The position numbers were made by a program, and so were the translations under genes. Source: Dipteris shenzhenensis (Eukaryota; Polypodiophyta; Polypodiopsida; Gleicheniales). Taken from it: DNA of 64,000 nucleotides. The notes beneath the pieces were generated by a model that saw only the letters and a program-made list of their open reading frames with translations, was not told the origin of the DNA and did no database searches. Below are positions 41,837 to 54,739 of this stretch, piece after piece; position 1 is the first letter of the stretch, and every line of letters starts with the position of its first letter. Where the stretch lies: assembly GCA_047967505.1 (NCBI GenBank), contig CM106541.1. One strand, 5' to 3'.

Positions 41837-44206
41837 ATGCATATGTGTGTTGGAGGTCAGAATGGTCGTAGTATAAGCAAGGGGTCAAGAGAAACAGCCA
41901 CCAGACATTCATGGAGCAATGCATGGGATTTTAGGAATTTGTGTAAGCATGGACGTTTGAAGAAGGCATTATGCATCCTAGATGTCATGGACAGATATGA
42001 GGGAGAACTCTGTGTTGATATTTATGTGACACTCCTCCAGGGTTGTGCTATGATACAATCCCTAACTGAGGGAAGACGGGTGCATGCTCAGCTGGTTGAA
42101 ACTGGATTACCTCCTAATGTCTCCTTAGAGACTACCCTGCTAAATATGTATGCCAAGTGTGGGAGCATCGAGGATGCACGCCAGGTTTTCAACAAAATGC
42201 CTCAGCGGATCGTCTTAACATGGAATATGATGATCAAAGCATATACTATGTCGCATCATGTTGAAGAAGCCTTTGATCTCTATAGGCAAATGATTTGGGA
42301 AAGCGTGAAGCCAGACGAGTCTATTCTTTTGACTATGTTTAAGGCATGTGGCAATATTCAGAATTTAGAAAAGGGGAAACAGATCCATGATCAGATGATC
42401 AAAATGGAAACTGAAACGAACCTCTTTGTGGAAAGTTCCTTAATAGATATGTACATTAAGTGTGGCAGGGTTAAGGATGCTCGCACAGTGTTTGACAAAA
42501 TGGCAAAACGAGATGTTGTGGCATGGACTGCTATGATATCAGGCTATGGCAAACACGGACATACTGAAGAAGCTGTCAAATTACTTTGCCTAATGGAATA
42601 TGAGGGGGTACATCCAAATGAAGTCACCTTCGTGAGCATATTGGATGCATGTGCCAGTCCACTGCACCTGGAATATGGGAAGCAGATCCATGACCAGGTA
42701 ATGAAAACTGGGATGAAACTAAATATTTTCGTCATGAACACCCTTCTTGACATGTATGTCAAGGGTGGAAGCTTGAAAGATGCACATCAATTGTTTCACA
42801 AAATGACTGCGCGAAGCGTGGTTTCTTGGACTGTGATGATCACAGGATATGCCAAGTATGGGGATGTTGATGAGTCTTTCAAACTGTTCAAGCAAATGGA
42901 ACAGATGGGGGTAGAGCCAAATGAGGTTACTTTCTTAAGCATCCTTGGTGCATGTGTCAATGAAGGACAACTTGAACAAGGGAGGCAGGTCCATGCTCAC
43001 ATGGTAACCAATGAAAAGGAAGAAGCATATGTAACTTTGGAGAATGCTCTAATTGTCATGTACTGCAAATGTGGCAGCATAGAAGATGCACGTCTAGTAT
43101 TTGATAACATGTCTGCAAAAGATATGGTATCTTGGAATGCAATGACGGCAGGGTATGCCAAACATGGGTCCAAAGAACGAGTTTTTAGCTTTTTTCAGCA
43201 AATGCAGCAGCTAGGAATGAATGCAAATGAGATTACCTTTGGGATCATTCTGAATGCATGTGCTAGCCTTGGAAACCTGGACGTGGGAAAGCAGATCCAT
43301 GCTCACCTACTCAAATCTGAAGTTAGTCAAAGTGTTGTTGTTGGGAACTCTCTTGTTGACATGTATGCCAAATGTGGAAGTGTACAGGATGCATGCCAAG
43401 TATTCGATCAGATGCCCAAAAAAGATGTTGTTTCTTGGAATTCAATGATTTCAGGTTATATGATGCAGGGGCATATTGAGGACACTTTCCAATTATTATC
43501 AATAATGGAATTGGCAGGTGTGATGTGGGATAAGGTTACCATTGTGAGTATACTAACTGGATGTGCCAGTGCCTCAGCTCTGGAGCAGGGCAGACACATC
43601 CATGCACATGCGCTCAAATGTGGCTTTGCCTTTAATGCCCCTTTGGCAAATGCCTTAATCGACATGTATGCCAAATGTGGGAGTATGGAAGATGCATGTC
43701 AGGTGTTGTACCAAATGCCTGAAAGAGGTGTCGTGTCATGGACTGCATTGATTGCTGGACATGCCCAACATGGACAAGGAAAAGAGGCCCTCCATCTTGT
43801 TGAACAAATGCAACATGAAAGTATAAAGCTGAACAGCATCACATTGGTTTGTATTCTATCTGCATGCAGCCATGCAGGCTTGGTGGAAGAAGGTTATTTC
43901 TACTTTGTCTTCATGAGTCAACATTATGGAATCACACCAACTGCAGAGCATTATGCTTGTATGGTTGATCTTTTTGGCCGTGCAGGGCGCCTGGATGAGG
44001 CAGAATATTTTGTCAAAAAAATGCCCTTTCTGCCTGATGCTGTGGTGTGGAGAGCCTTACTCAGTGCAAGTAGAGTGTGTGGTAACATGGAGCTAGCTGA
44101 ACATGCAGCAAACCGCATTCTTGAGACGGAACCACTTGACTCTGCAGCCTTTGTGTTGTTATCAAATACCTATGCTGCAGCTGGCAGGTGGGATAATATA
44201 GAATAA
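41837..44206 (+). CDS. PLS-class pentatricopeptide repeat protein, E domain truncated
   Basis: A 789-codon intact ORF. From residue 57 to about 733 it is a continuous run of about 19-20 PPR motifs in P-L-S order. Typical S motifs read LLNMYAKCGSIEDARQVFNK (101-120) and SLVDMYAKCGSVQDACQVFD (505-524). L motifs contain GKQIHDQ or GRHIHAH. The E1 motif starts near 734 (DAVVWRALLSASRVCGNMEL) and E2 begins at 768 but stops at GRWDNIE, where relatives continue with E2, E+ or DYW. Such proteins bind organellar RNA, and E/DYW types take part in C-to-U editing. No DYW deaminase is present. The N-terminus shows no clear transit peptide. An acceptor-like TTTGTGCAG at about 41808-41816 and an ORF at 41489-41788 leave open an upstream exon. 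It is the only convincing host gene here. It may be functional as a short E-type protein or a recent 3'-truncated copy. Confidence 0.85.
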   Translation: MHMCVGGQNGRSISKGSRETATRHSWSNAWDFRNLCKHGRLKKALCILDVMDRYEGELCVDIYVTLLQGCAMIQSLTEGRRVHAQLVETGLPPNVSLETTLLNMYAKCGSIEDARQVFNKMPQRIVLTWNMMIKAYTMSHHVEEAFDLYRQMIWESVKPDESILLTMFKACGNIQNLEKGKQIHDQMIKMETETNLFVESSLIDMYIKCGRVKDARTVFDKMAKRDVVAWTAMISGYGKHGHTEEAVKLLCLMEYEGVHPNEVTFVSILDACASPLHLEYGKQIHDQVMKTGMKLNIFVMNTLLDMYVKGGSLKDAHQLFHKMTARSVVSWTVMITGYAKYGDVDESFKLFKQMEQMGVEPNEVTFLSILGACVNEGQLEQGRQVHAHMVTNEKEEAYVTLENALIVMYCKCGSIEDARLVFDNMSAKDMVSWNAMTAGYAKHGSKERVFSFFQQMQQLGMNANEITFGIILNACASLGNLDVGKQIHAHLLKSEVSQSVVVGNSLVDMYAKCGSVQDACQVFDQMPKKDVVSWNSMISGYMMQGHIEDTFQLLSIMELAGVMWDKVTIVSILTGCASASALEQGRHIHAHALKCGFAFNAPLANALIDMYAKCGSMEDACQVLYQMPERGVVSWTALIAGHAQHGQGKEALHLVEQMQHESIKLNSITLVCILSACSHAGLVEEGYFYFVFMSQHYGITPTAEHYACMVDLFGRAGRLDEAEYFVKKMPFLPDAVVWRALLSASRVCGNMELAEHAANRILETEPLDSAAFVLLSNTYAAAGRWDNIE

Positions 44207-45585
44207 CAGATAGAAGTCTAGAGAAGGGTGGTCGACTGTTAGATAAAGGGGAATAACAGAGTTGACTGGCGTTTTTAAAGGTTGCAGTCTGGGAAGAAAA
44301 GGACTATATGAGGCTTTGTTTTACAGTTGGGAAGAGATAAGAGCGAGTCAAAGAAACATCACCAGTTTCCCCCTAGGCAAATTCTGGCTGTAGGCTGCAC
44401 AAGTGGAAAGTAGCACATGGGTCGAGTTTCTAACAGAGTGGCAATTGTGGATTTTACATTGGAGCTTGGACTGGGCTTTGTTAGAGTAGATAGCGAATTC
44501 AAATGTTCACCCACAAGCGGTAGAGTGAGTGCAGAGCACAGCTTGGCACCTTCTCAACATTACAATGTGATTCTGAATTCGCTTAGGTCAGATTAAAATG
44601 AAATCGTATAGTCTTCATAAGCAGTTTTAGCTTGGATGAAGAGAATGTGGACTAGTGTTTGATTATTAGTGCTAGCCTTTGTCACGGCTGAGTCTGCCCT
44701 TCACCTCTGGACTGCCGACAGAAACTCAGTACGAAGACCTTTGTACAAATTGATGCTCAAGTATGTGTGGGGTGTGGAATTGTATGTGTGAGAGCATATG
44801 TTTATAGTATGGTCTACACCCACCGTTGGGCGTTGGGCACTAATAACATGGGTGGGGATGTCATAGTAGCTAGTCCTTGTTATGTGTGATGGAGTTTATG
44901 ATTTTCAACCTTACCTTATGAATGACTATCATGAGATTGAAATTGCACACTGTGTGTATCTTTAGAGGATGAGTTTGGGCATGTTCTTGGATTTGTCTAG
45001 ATATATGAATATGATTCTGAATTCGTCTCCATCAAGTGGAGGAACTATGTCCCCTGTGACATGGCTTGTCAATTGTAAATCTCATTTGCAGTCTATAGAG
45101 GGTAGGGAAGTACACATTTGGAGGAGTGCATCTATGTGTTTTAGCTCCTTGGTGGCCTGGATCCTATGACTTCAAGATGATTACCAAAAAGCGAGTGAGC
45201 CAAAAAAAGCGAGCAATACAAAGCAATGAAAGATTTATAAATCCCCTATTTGAGTAGCCAAAAAAAATCCCTGCGGCAATCAAGATCTCTCTTTCCACCA
45301 TAGTAATTGAGATCATCAATGAAATCTCTTCACTCAGCCCTCAAAGCCGATTGGAGCACAGTTAGACATCATCCTTGGCTACATGCGAATCAAAGCGTCT
45401 CAAGTCCATAGACATGTCTTGGACTTAGCATACCCATGCAAGAGCCTCGATTTCCAAGTGGGAGAACTCTCTCACACTCAATATTAGCTCGTTCAGCTAT
45501 CCCTTTTGTGTGTTGGAAAACAGAAAGCTGCTTGTTGTAGCCAACTGCTCTCTAGCACTCTACGTGTGTCAAGGAGGGTGACCTC
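44207..45585. other. Intergenic region without recognised gene
   Basis: After the PPR stop there is no recognisable E+ or DYW coding sequence in any plus frame. A 66-codon ORF (44969-45169) matches nothing I know. From about 45280 the sequence may already belong to the decayed gypsy element that follows. Confidence 0.4.
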
Positions 45586-47930
45586 ATGGACCTCAACCTC
45601 GAAACAAATCCAGACCCAAAGATACTCTGGGTTAGCTCTCGGCTTACTGCAACATTTCAGACCGACATAAAGGACCTTCTACATTCCTATGTCGATGTTT
45701 TTGCGTGGAGCTATAAGGATATGAAGGGGATTGACCCACAATTCTATCAGCATGGGATTGTTCTGAATGATGATGCAAAACCTATTCGCGGGCAATGTTA
45801 CGAGATGAACCCTAATTATGCCAAAAAGTCAAAGAAGAGCTTGACAAGTTGCTGCATGTGGAATTTATATATCTAATGGACCATGCAACGTGGATCTCCC
45901 CGATTGTTATTGTACCCAAGAAAAACAACAAGTTTGTGTGGATTGTCGTTGGCTGAATGCCACAATAGTGATGGGTCCGTTTCCCCTGCCTTTCATGGAC
46001 TCCATGCTTGACACTGTGGCCGGCCATGCCAATGCACTCATTTCTCAATGGCTTCAGTGGCTACAATCAAGTTCACATGGGGGAAGAAGACCAGGAGAAG
46101 ACAGCCTTCATTATAGACTAGGGCTTGTGTGATACCTTAGGGTTAATGAATGCACTTGTTGCCTTCTACCGCTTAGCCTAGCAGGTTTTTGAAGAGTACC
46201 TCACAACCCTCATTCCTGGATGGTTTTAGTATTTTTGGCAGTCAACCTGAATACCTTAACCATCTCCAATAATGCCTTACTAAGTGTCGGGAGTCCAGAC
46301 TGTCTCTTAATTCGACCAAGTGCACTTTTGCGATCAGCCTCAGCAGCAGCGACATGCTGCTAGGTCATATCATTTTGAAAGAGGGCATCGCTCTGGAACT
46401 CGCCAAAGTCGAGAAAGATTGTAAAGCTCCGTGACCCACAAGAAGTAAACAATTGGCTCATTTTTTGGGTTAGGTTCGGTGGCATAGCTGAATGCTCTGC
46501 TACCTTGCAGATGCACGGTTGAATGTAGTTCTTAATACCAAGCTGTTAAAATGGACCACGGAGTGCGACCATGCATTTCGCTTCCTCAAATTGATGCTGG
46601 CTAAGGCTCCGACGATACATCCCCAGATTGGAACCTCCCATTTTACATTTGCATCGATGCTTCCGATATGGTGGTCGGCGCAGCAACACAAGAAGGTTGG
46701 TATCGCCCAATTTACTATGCCAATCGATGACTCTCCCTAGTCAAAAAGCATTATTGTACCACAGAGAAGGAAGCCCTCAGCATGATATAGTCTGTCAACA
46801 AATTTTGGCATCACCTTCTTGGCAATTGGTTCACCTTTCACGTGGTCCATTCGGCACTCCTGTATCTCGTTAACAAGCCAGTCATTGCAGGTAAGCTCGA
46901 CGTACGGTAGCCGATTATTGCACCGGCAAATCGCTTGAACTTTCATGAATGACTCCTTCAACATCGGCTTTGTTCCTGGCGTCAGTGATATTATGCGTTG
47001 TAGATACAACAATGGTGACCGACGATGTACGAGTAGACTCAGAGAACAATCCCATGGTAGACATGATCCCGACCTTTGTATCCATGTGGTATGCCGACGT
47101 GTATCATCTTATCAATATTGGCATCCATGATCGAAAGCTGTCTCGAGATAGGTGCAAGCGCCTCGCCCTTCGGAGTCACTCCTTTCGAGTTATTGCAGGT
47201 AGCTTGTATCAACTAAGGCCTGACAAGATACTCTGCCGATGTGTGGCCCTGCATGAGCAATCTACAATTTTGCACAAAGCGCATCAAAGAATAACTGAAG
47301 GATACTTCATCGGAGATATGATTGGCTGTAACATCCTTCAGGGGCGGTCTTATGGTGGACCATAGTCCTCAGAGATGCAATGATTTTCGCTTGATAGTGC
47401 AACGTGCATCAATGGTTGGGCCAACCCGAGATAAGCTTTGCATGCCTACCCATCTGGTAACTGGTATGTGGTGTTAGCTGCAGACTACTATACCAATGTG
47501 TGATATATCAGTGGCTTCACTAGCAAAATTTGTTTATGAATAGATTATGACCCGTTTTGGGTGTCCAGTGGAAATCGTCAGTGTGACTAGGGAGGTCATT
47601 TTGTTAACGATGTCATGTCCAAGATGACTAAGAGGCATATTATTGTTCACAAAATGTCCACAGTATACTATAGCCAAGTGAATGGGCAGGCCGAATCCAA
47701 CGACAAGACCATGATCATGGTCTTGAAAAAGATTGCCCTATAGTTCTTCTCTTCCAGTCTAAGTAGGGCCTTCAACTTTGGAAATTGAAATTGCAGTGGG
47801 CCTGGCCGTGTTGGATCATCAAGTGCTATTATGATGGCACATTTTTATTGGGCACGTGTTGCAGGGCAAGCGGTTCAAGAAGCCAATTAATGGCTATAGA
47901 CTCAATGTCATTACGATACGTATGGACATA
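45586..47930 (+). pseudogene. Decayed Ty3/gypsy pol (second family)
   Basis: RT starts with HSYVDVFAWSYKDMKGIDP and PIRGQCYEMNPNYAKK (45680-45830), then WISPIVIVPKKNNKFV (about 45895) and NGFSGYNQV (46045). RNase H is at 46640-46900: FYICIDASDMVVGAATQEGW, HYCTTEKEALSMI, LLYLVNKPVIAGKL. The integrase zinc region lies at 47130-47330 (LRPDKILCRCVALHEQ, ILHKAHQRITEGYF) and the core near 47590-47740 (GGHFVNDVMSKMTKRH, QVNGQAESNDKTMIMVLKKI). The C-terminal LQGKRFKKPINGYRL ends it at about 47900. Frames change often. No LTRs were found, so it is a fragment. It is not a copy of the 6998-26299 element; its sequence is clearly different. Confidence 0.8.
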
Positions 47931-49080
47931 ATCTGCGAGATGTTGAGTCATCATGCTGGGATGACTGAGCAAAATTTACTGCAGATCGTGTTAGGCTTCC
48001 AAGAAAAGCTATTATACTATTGCATGCATGCAGTCACCACTTTTACTACCATGCCCCCTATTTCAAACGCTTCTCCTCTGGCTCACTCCGTTGCTTCGAC
48101 GTCAATACTTATCCTCTTGTTGCTCCTCTTTGCCTTACCGCTTGCTTCCATAGTCGCTTGTCCCTTTGCCATGTTCATGGTTTCTCTCGCAGCAGCTCCT
48201 TCGTTTCCTAGCACGTCCCCACCGTTCTCCCACACCGTCACCATATTGGTCAAATATGGGCTTTTGTCCAACTTGAATCTTGCTTTCGTTAAATTGTTGA
48301 GCTTTGCGCTCCTTATTGAAGTAGTGCAACTTCCATGGAGTACAACGCCCACTCACCCTGAGGCAGATATCATCCTCGCCCAGTTGGCTCAGGGTGATGC
48401 TATGAGGGTGGCGAGTGGAGAGTACCTGTTCTCGGAGCATCTTGTAACTCAATAGCTGTGATTGCCCATAGACGGGCACAAGTAGGTGCCCCCAACCCTC
48501 CAAGGAGAGATGGAGACAATGTTCGGTACCACCAAGAAGTCTGAGGGCTCCAAGAAACATACGGAGTACCTCCTCAGCAAGCTTGAGAATTCGGAGTATA
48601 TCCCCTACTTCCGCTTCTTTTTGGAGCTCATCTGGCTCCAGAACAAGTCCATGAATATCTCAATAGCCACGGTGGGTATATCCGATAGGTTGAAGTAGGA
48701 AAGCCAATGGTGTGCGTGCACCTCTATGTCAAGAAGATCCACAAAGAGGTTGACCACCTACATGTAGGTGAAGGTAACGTACGCACCTTCCTTGGCCAAA
48801 TTTTTTTGTTTACTAGGGTGAGGATTGGTAGGAGGAGTGCCTGCCAGGCTGCATTGTTCCTAACCTTGGAAGGCTGATTGGTGACCTTGGCATCCGGTGC
48901 TGGGTCTTGCTCTAGCACCGCTCAAGTCATTTATGACTCTTTCTATACATCATTCAAGTCATATAGGGTTCTCTGCTCCTATTTCTGCTCCCATTTCTTT
49001 GACTTCTCTCAGGCACGTGAGATTCTTGGATTGTCATCTGTTCCCTTAGGTGTTACCCATCCGATCCTCCCATCTCCGAT
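47931..49080 (+). other. Region after the decayed gypsy pol, possible extra-ORF remnant
   Basis: A plus frame at 47856-48455 begins in the integrase tail and continues with a hydrophobic run (STSILILLLLLFALPLASIV, about 48085-48150) that could be a membrane segment. A later frame (48486-48698) reads EGSKKHTEYLLSKLENSEYI. This could be an env-like or ORF3 remnant of the gypsy element, but I cannot support a family. Confidence 0.3.
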
Positions 49081-49414
49081 CATCCCAACCTAGCAACACC
49101 AGTATCTCTGACCAACTCTGAGTCAAAATCCTCCTTTTGCAAGGTCATTATGACTCATCCGTCGCTAGATTGGGTAGGCAATTATAGAGAGTTATGCTTG
49201 AAAGCGGTTGTGTCGTCAGATGTCTCGAGCATCCTCATGCCTTTAGGACTTGTGTGTTTGTGCATGCATTGTTCAACTTGCCTCCAATAATACTTCAAAT
49301 AGCTAGAAATAACCTAAGGTTTAGGCTAGAGCTACTATAGATGAGATATAGATGCCTAAAGAAGAGCTATTAGTGGAAAAGAAGGCTAACCTTGAAAAAA
49401 TAGGCCAATCATAG

Positions 49415-49875
49415 TTAGGGTTGGGTTCAAATGTAGTAGAATAGAAGTTATACGCTAAGGGCTCATTCTTCAAGAGGTCTTGGGTGAGGTCCTATTAGTT
49501 GAAAATCGTAGCCCAGGAAAAAAGACATCCATGTTTTGACTTTTTTGACTGTGAAGCAAACTAGATTCCTCACTAGTCAAGACCAATGGCTCAAAGAACT
49601 GATCCTATACAATGTTAGCCTCTACTGATGTAAACTAGTCTTGACTCTTGAAAAAAATGGCCCTTGTAATTAGGTTTGGTTTCAAATGTAGTAGATCAAA
49701 AGTTATAATATAAGCTAAGGGCTCATTCTTAAAGAGGTCTTGGGTAAGTTCCTATTGCTTGAAAGTCGTGACCAAGAAAAAAAACACGTGCATGTTCTGA
49801 AATTTTTAGCTATGCCACATACTGGCTTCCTCACTAGTCAAGACTAATGGTTCAAGGAATTGGTTCTATAGTTGA
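49415..49875. repeat. Tandem duplication, period about 247 bp
   Basis: Copy 1 (about 49415-49640) and copy 2 (about 49662-49875) share TTCAAATGTAGTAGA, CTAAGGGCTCATTCTT, AAGAGGTCTTGGGT and TTCCTCACTAGTCAAGAC in order. They are diverged by substitutions and small indels. No coding potential. Confidence 0.8.
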
Positions 49876-49879
49876 TTAG

Positions 49880-52300
49880 CCCGCTAGATTTCCCTAAAGG
49901 CTCTACATTCCCCTTGGGCATATTGACACGTTTTCACTCAAGGTGGTGGCCCTAGGTATTGGACTTCTACTTCAACAAAATGCCCTCTAGAAAATAGCCC
50001 AAAATGGTAAAGAAATGTTTATGGTGTAGTGAAGTTGAATATATTCAATAGCAATGAAAAGGATTGTTTGCTTCCTAAAATCTACTTTCATTATGACACA
50101 TGGACTTTTCTTTACCCTCTAGCATTTTTTTCCAAACTCATGCAAAAGAAAAGAATTTACATGTTATAAACAAAGCATATGGCATGCTATAAAAAAAGCA
50201 TAGGGCATGCTACAATGCATGATGTTAGCTCTTTTTTCTACCAAGGAAAATGGATATAGTTTTAAGGATTTTGGACAGCATGAAGTTATTGAGATGTTGA
50301 AAAAACCTTTATGCTTGGTGCTTAGCAGGTCCAAGATGGTTTTCTCCCTTTAGAGGAATAGTTGGACGTCCATCTATCATTCAGAGGATGTCCTTCTCAT
50401 CAGTGATTACTAGAGTGTGCCGAGAAAGTTAAGGGGTGATTGGGAAGTGTACAACCCAAACATATACGCACATAAAATCCAAAACATGGGGATGTGGAGA
50501 GAGGATCCTGACTTGCTAATTATACACTAAGTCTCATATACACAAAACAAACTTTTATACAAATCCTTTGTGGGCTGGAGATTTCCATCCCCATGTAGCC
50601 TTTTTACCTCTCAAATGCATACATGATGTTGATATTACTATCCTCAACAACTTCCTTCAAGATGAACATCATTATCATAAAATGATGTGGTCTCCGATGG
50701 TGACTCATGTGTCATGGGAAGCCTGAGGAATAAAACAATAAGTAGCTCTAAAGATCACTCCACCTTACAAGTTGATTGTTAACAAGATGGCTGCTACATT
50801 AACAGGTTGAACAGTGTGTCCCTAATACATTGAGAAGATTCTTGCTTTATTGGGCCACTGTGTGTAGGTCATGTGGAAGGAAGACAAATGTGCATTGGTC
50901 ATGAGAGGCTGGTGCACATCATTATGAACACAAGAAGAATAAAAAACACATTCATGAAATGCAAATGGAGGTCCATGCACATCATAGCACAATGCACAAC
51001 CACATGAGATGCAAATGGATGCTATGAATAATATAGGCTAGCCATTATGGTATTGTTTGTTATGAGAGTGGGCATTAGGCATCACTAGTCTCTAGGATCA
51101 ACGCGCCAAATCCACAAATCCCCATATAATCTCCTTCTAGTTGAGTTTGTAGCTCTAGCCTCTTCTCCTCTTAAAGTTCACTCTTGCACTCTTGCTGAAT
51201 GAGCTTGTAGCTCTAACCTCTTCTCCTCTTACACTCTGCTCTTGCTTTCTAGTTGATTGCTTGATGCCCCCCTCATCTCCCCCCCTCTATCCATCTTTAC
51301 CTTTTCTCATGTGTAATACTTTTCCACTCCCATTGGCTACCAAAAATATTCCCTAACTCTAATTAGTGGCTGCATTATCCCCTTCCTAGCCATTACTCCA
51401 TTGGCCTCCTTAAAGACTCCTCAAATAGGAGTCAAGTTGTTCTTGTGGTGCCCTAACTGCGACATGTGCAAATTTTGGTGATTCTTTCTCCTTTGTGTAC
51501 TTTGTCTTGTGGTTTTTTTCTTCTCTTCGTGGTGCTAGGGTCTACAAGTGATGACATAACTTCCACCTACTAGTAACCTTTGTTGTGATTAATGGGCTCC
51601 AAATTCCAAGATGGACTTGGCAGCTTTGATGTCTTCTCAATGACTTGTGGGATCCAAAGTTTTAGTTTGAGTTAGTGATCTGTCAATAAAAACTCCAAGC
51701 CTTGTTCCTTGTGGGTTGTTGACCTAATTGTTAAGTGAGTTGGCGATCTTGAACTGTATGGCACGAGTTAGTGCCCTTGATGTCCAAGCAAATGGTAGTT
51801 GGAATTTGCATTCATTTCTATAAGGTAACCAATGCAATTGTTGATCTCAATCCCACCATTTAGTTGGGGATGGTGACCTCAAGCTCACCTATGAGTTGAT
51901 AGTGATCTCGATTTGATGTGACAAGTTTGCCTCACATACATCTAGATTAGTAAGTTAGTCTCACACTCTTTGCATCCATTTTCAACAATAATAGCCCTTA
52001 ATCACATCATCATCTAGTTCTCACTATTAACTTTGTATGTGTGCTAGAAATCAAAGGAACAATTTGCAAATCATAGGTACAAGAATGTGTTTCTTAGTTT
52101 ACTTGTAATATTGAGAGACCCCTAGCTTAATTGGCATCTAAGTTGTGAAAGATAGTGCAAAACACTCTCAGGACATCATTTGGGCACATTTCTAGATCTT
52201 GGCCAAAAGATCTTAGAGTGCTAAAATCCTTGATACATGCAAAGGAAAAGGAAAGAAATCCTTAATAGATGTTATGCATAGAGATACAAATACCTTGATA
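49880..52300. other. AT-rich region without gene; one small duplication
   Basis: No ORF above 60 codons with a recognisable domain. At about 51140-51240 a roughly 60-bp unit with TTGTAGCTCTA.CCTCTTCTCC is repeated twice. Small GCATGCTA repeats lie at 50160-50215. Confidence 0.5.
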
Positions 52301-52329
52301 CATGCATTCTATGGCAAGAGCAAGGACGT

Positions 52330-52560
52330 CTAGTCAATGAATAAATTCTTTCAAATGTAAAGGCACCCACACTCTATGGATAGTGTGTGAATACTTCATG
52401 TATAAATATTTCATAATGCAAAGACATTTGCACTCTTTGGATAGTCTATAAATACTTCATGTATCTAATCCTATCCTTCCGTCTCAAAAGGCATAAACCA
52501 TAAATATGTATAAATACTTCATAATGCAAAGAGACACGCGCTCTTTGGATAGTGAACTCC
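52330..52560. repeat. Irregular repeats of a 40-90-bp unit
   Basis: The blocks TAAATACTTCAT or TAAATATTTCATAATGCAAAG and CACTCT.TGGATAGT recur three times (around 52370, 52430, 52540) in the same order, at irregular spacing. It looks like eroded tandem amplification. Confidence 0.6.
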
Positions 52561-54735
52561 ACTTTTGTGTTATTGTGCACTCTAACACTTAGCAATCTAT
52601 GCTTCCTCAATGCTATCAATGTGTAATAACATGTTGTAACCTTGTAATCTCCCAACTCTTCCTCTCATCCCCTACATCCCTTGTAATTGTAATTGCCCAC
52701 TCTCTCCCCCTCTCTCCTTACTCTCCAATTCTTATGATTCACACTTAATCCAAAACATTATTCTACTTTGATAATCCTTCTTGATCTAGTCTTGCAACTA
52801 TCAAATTCCTTGACTAGGCTTCTCAACCCTTACCCCCACTCAATTGGCGAAGGAGACTAGCTCTCCACTGTCTCAACCCTATCCCTATTTTGAATCCTAT
52901 GCCCTTTTCTAAACCCTACAATGGTGTCCAACCATTAAAGTCAAATTAGTGGTGAAAACCTTCATTAACTTCAATGAACAAAACGTCATCTTCACTTGTG
53001 CTCACACATTGAGAATTCACGAGACCCTCACGTGAGAATCGATTTTATTGCTTAGCGTATGCCTCTTAGTGGAATACAACCCAAGGCTTCTACTATAGAA
53101 TGAACACATAAGGTACAAAAAGTGGCATTACACTTGGTCTTGTAGGTGACTAAAACCTCAGAATAAATGAATGAGAAATAGTGATATATTTTGGCACAAT
53201 TGCTGAGTTAGATTAGCACCTTAAGAGAAAGTGTGTCACGTGTAGGCATGAGTGAAGAAGAGACCATATAAAACTTATAGTTGATAAATATCTAAAGTAT
53301 GAGGGTAAAAATATGTGTCGAATACAACCTATTTGCTTGAAGGGTGCACAGATTTGTGTCACTAAATGTTCAAGCTTGTGGGTGTAGGACACCTCCCTAT
53401 TTCTCAAACCAAGACAAGATATAGACATGAAGGCAAAGAGATCAAAATTTTGAGCATATTTCATTTTTACAGCTTGGCAATCTGAGTTAACCCTGTAAAG
53501 TTATGCTAAGAAATCGCTCACCCTCTCTCTATCTCTATTTGACTTGTATCCTCCTCAATAGTCAAATCCCTCAACCCCCTCTCCATCCCCATAATCCCAC
53601 TTATCACACAAATCCCTCATTGCATCCTCTCATTCCTATCTTATGATGTGAAGTGCCAAGGTCTAAGTGACTAAATCAGAATGGGAGGATAGTCCTCACT
53701 CATAGCTGCCATCTTTTTCACCAAGATGAATTATGATAATCTTGCTTAAATCCTCACGATTTCTCCATTTGTGTTAACAATGGATTTCACCCTTCAAGAA
53801 CTCATGTGATTCAAATTGATACCCCAAGTTTACCCATGTCCCTTAGGCACTTCAGATGCGGGAATGCACCGACGTTGCATACCTTGTATCTTGGCAACAA
53901 TAATACTTGAGATGATAGCTAGAGAATAAGATTGAGCCTTTCATGGGAAAGGAGATTGGAGCTTTTGCATCCGATTTGTTTCTAGTAGGAAGAAAAGAAA
54001 ATTGGTCCTAAGGATCCCCTCTTAATGATCTTTTATAATACTATAGGGGTGTCCATGGATTAGCTAGATATGTGAGAGAGTGGAATCGTGTATCTTGGAA
54101 AGGACAACTCCTTCCTTCCTATGGATCACCACGGCCTTAAGCTGATCAATGTTTCTTCTAAATAGTTTGCCTCATTGTATCCTTCTTGAGTTGTTTAGTG
54201 TGTTCATTAGTTCAAAAGTTGAGTTCAAAAACGTTTTATCATGGAGTCCATGACATTATCACTTTTGTGAATGGGTTGGATCAAGTTGGTGGGGTGGAAC
54301 CATAATTTCTTAACTAGGCAAACTAACTAAGAGGAGAGCCACTATTTGTATACCATGCATGATATATTTTCATGGTCATGAGACCCCCATATTTTCAATT
54401 TTCATTGCCTTAGTTACAAGGTTAGGTGAAAGAATTCATAGCAACATCAAGATGAAAATTCCCACATAGTCATGGAGAATAGTGAAATACAAATACAATG
54501 GTGTGTGATCCTTAAGGGAGAGCTAGGTTCTTCTTCCTTGTGGTGGCACTCTCAACGAATATTGGTATGAGTCATAGAAATGGTAGCCAAAAGTCTTAGA
54601 AACTACTGCAAGAAGTCTACTTCTATCTCATCCCTTGAAGAGAGCAAGACTGTAAGAAGCATTTTGATCCTTGTAGTTTAGTCTTTCACCTTACAAGGAA
54701 GGCTACTAAATATTCAATATAGGAGAGCATGGTTC
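52561..54735. other. AT-rich region without recognised gene
   Basis: I see only short ORFs and pyrimidine-rich tracts (52640-52740, 53520-53640) and no known domain, RNA gene or repeat boundary. Confidence 0.4.
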
Positions 54736-54739
54736 TCAA

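Noticed and set aside
42544-43674. Minus-strand ORFs of about 72 codons inside the PPR gene
   Set aside because: They recur at the same phase of each PPR repeat and are complements of the repeat.
48135-48560. 141-codon minus-strand ORF
   Set aside because: It lies opposite the hydrophobic plus frame, matches no family and has a composition typical of a shadow ORF.
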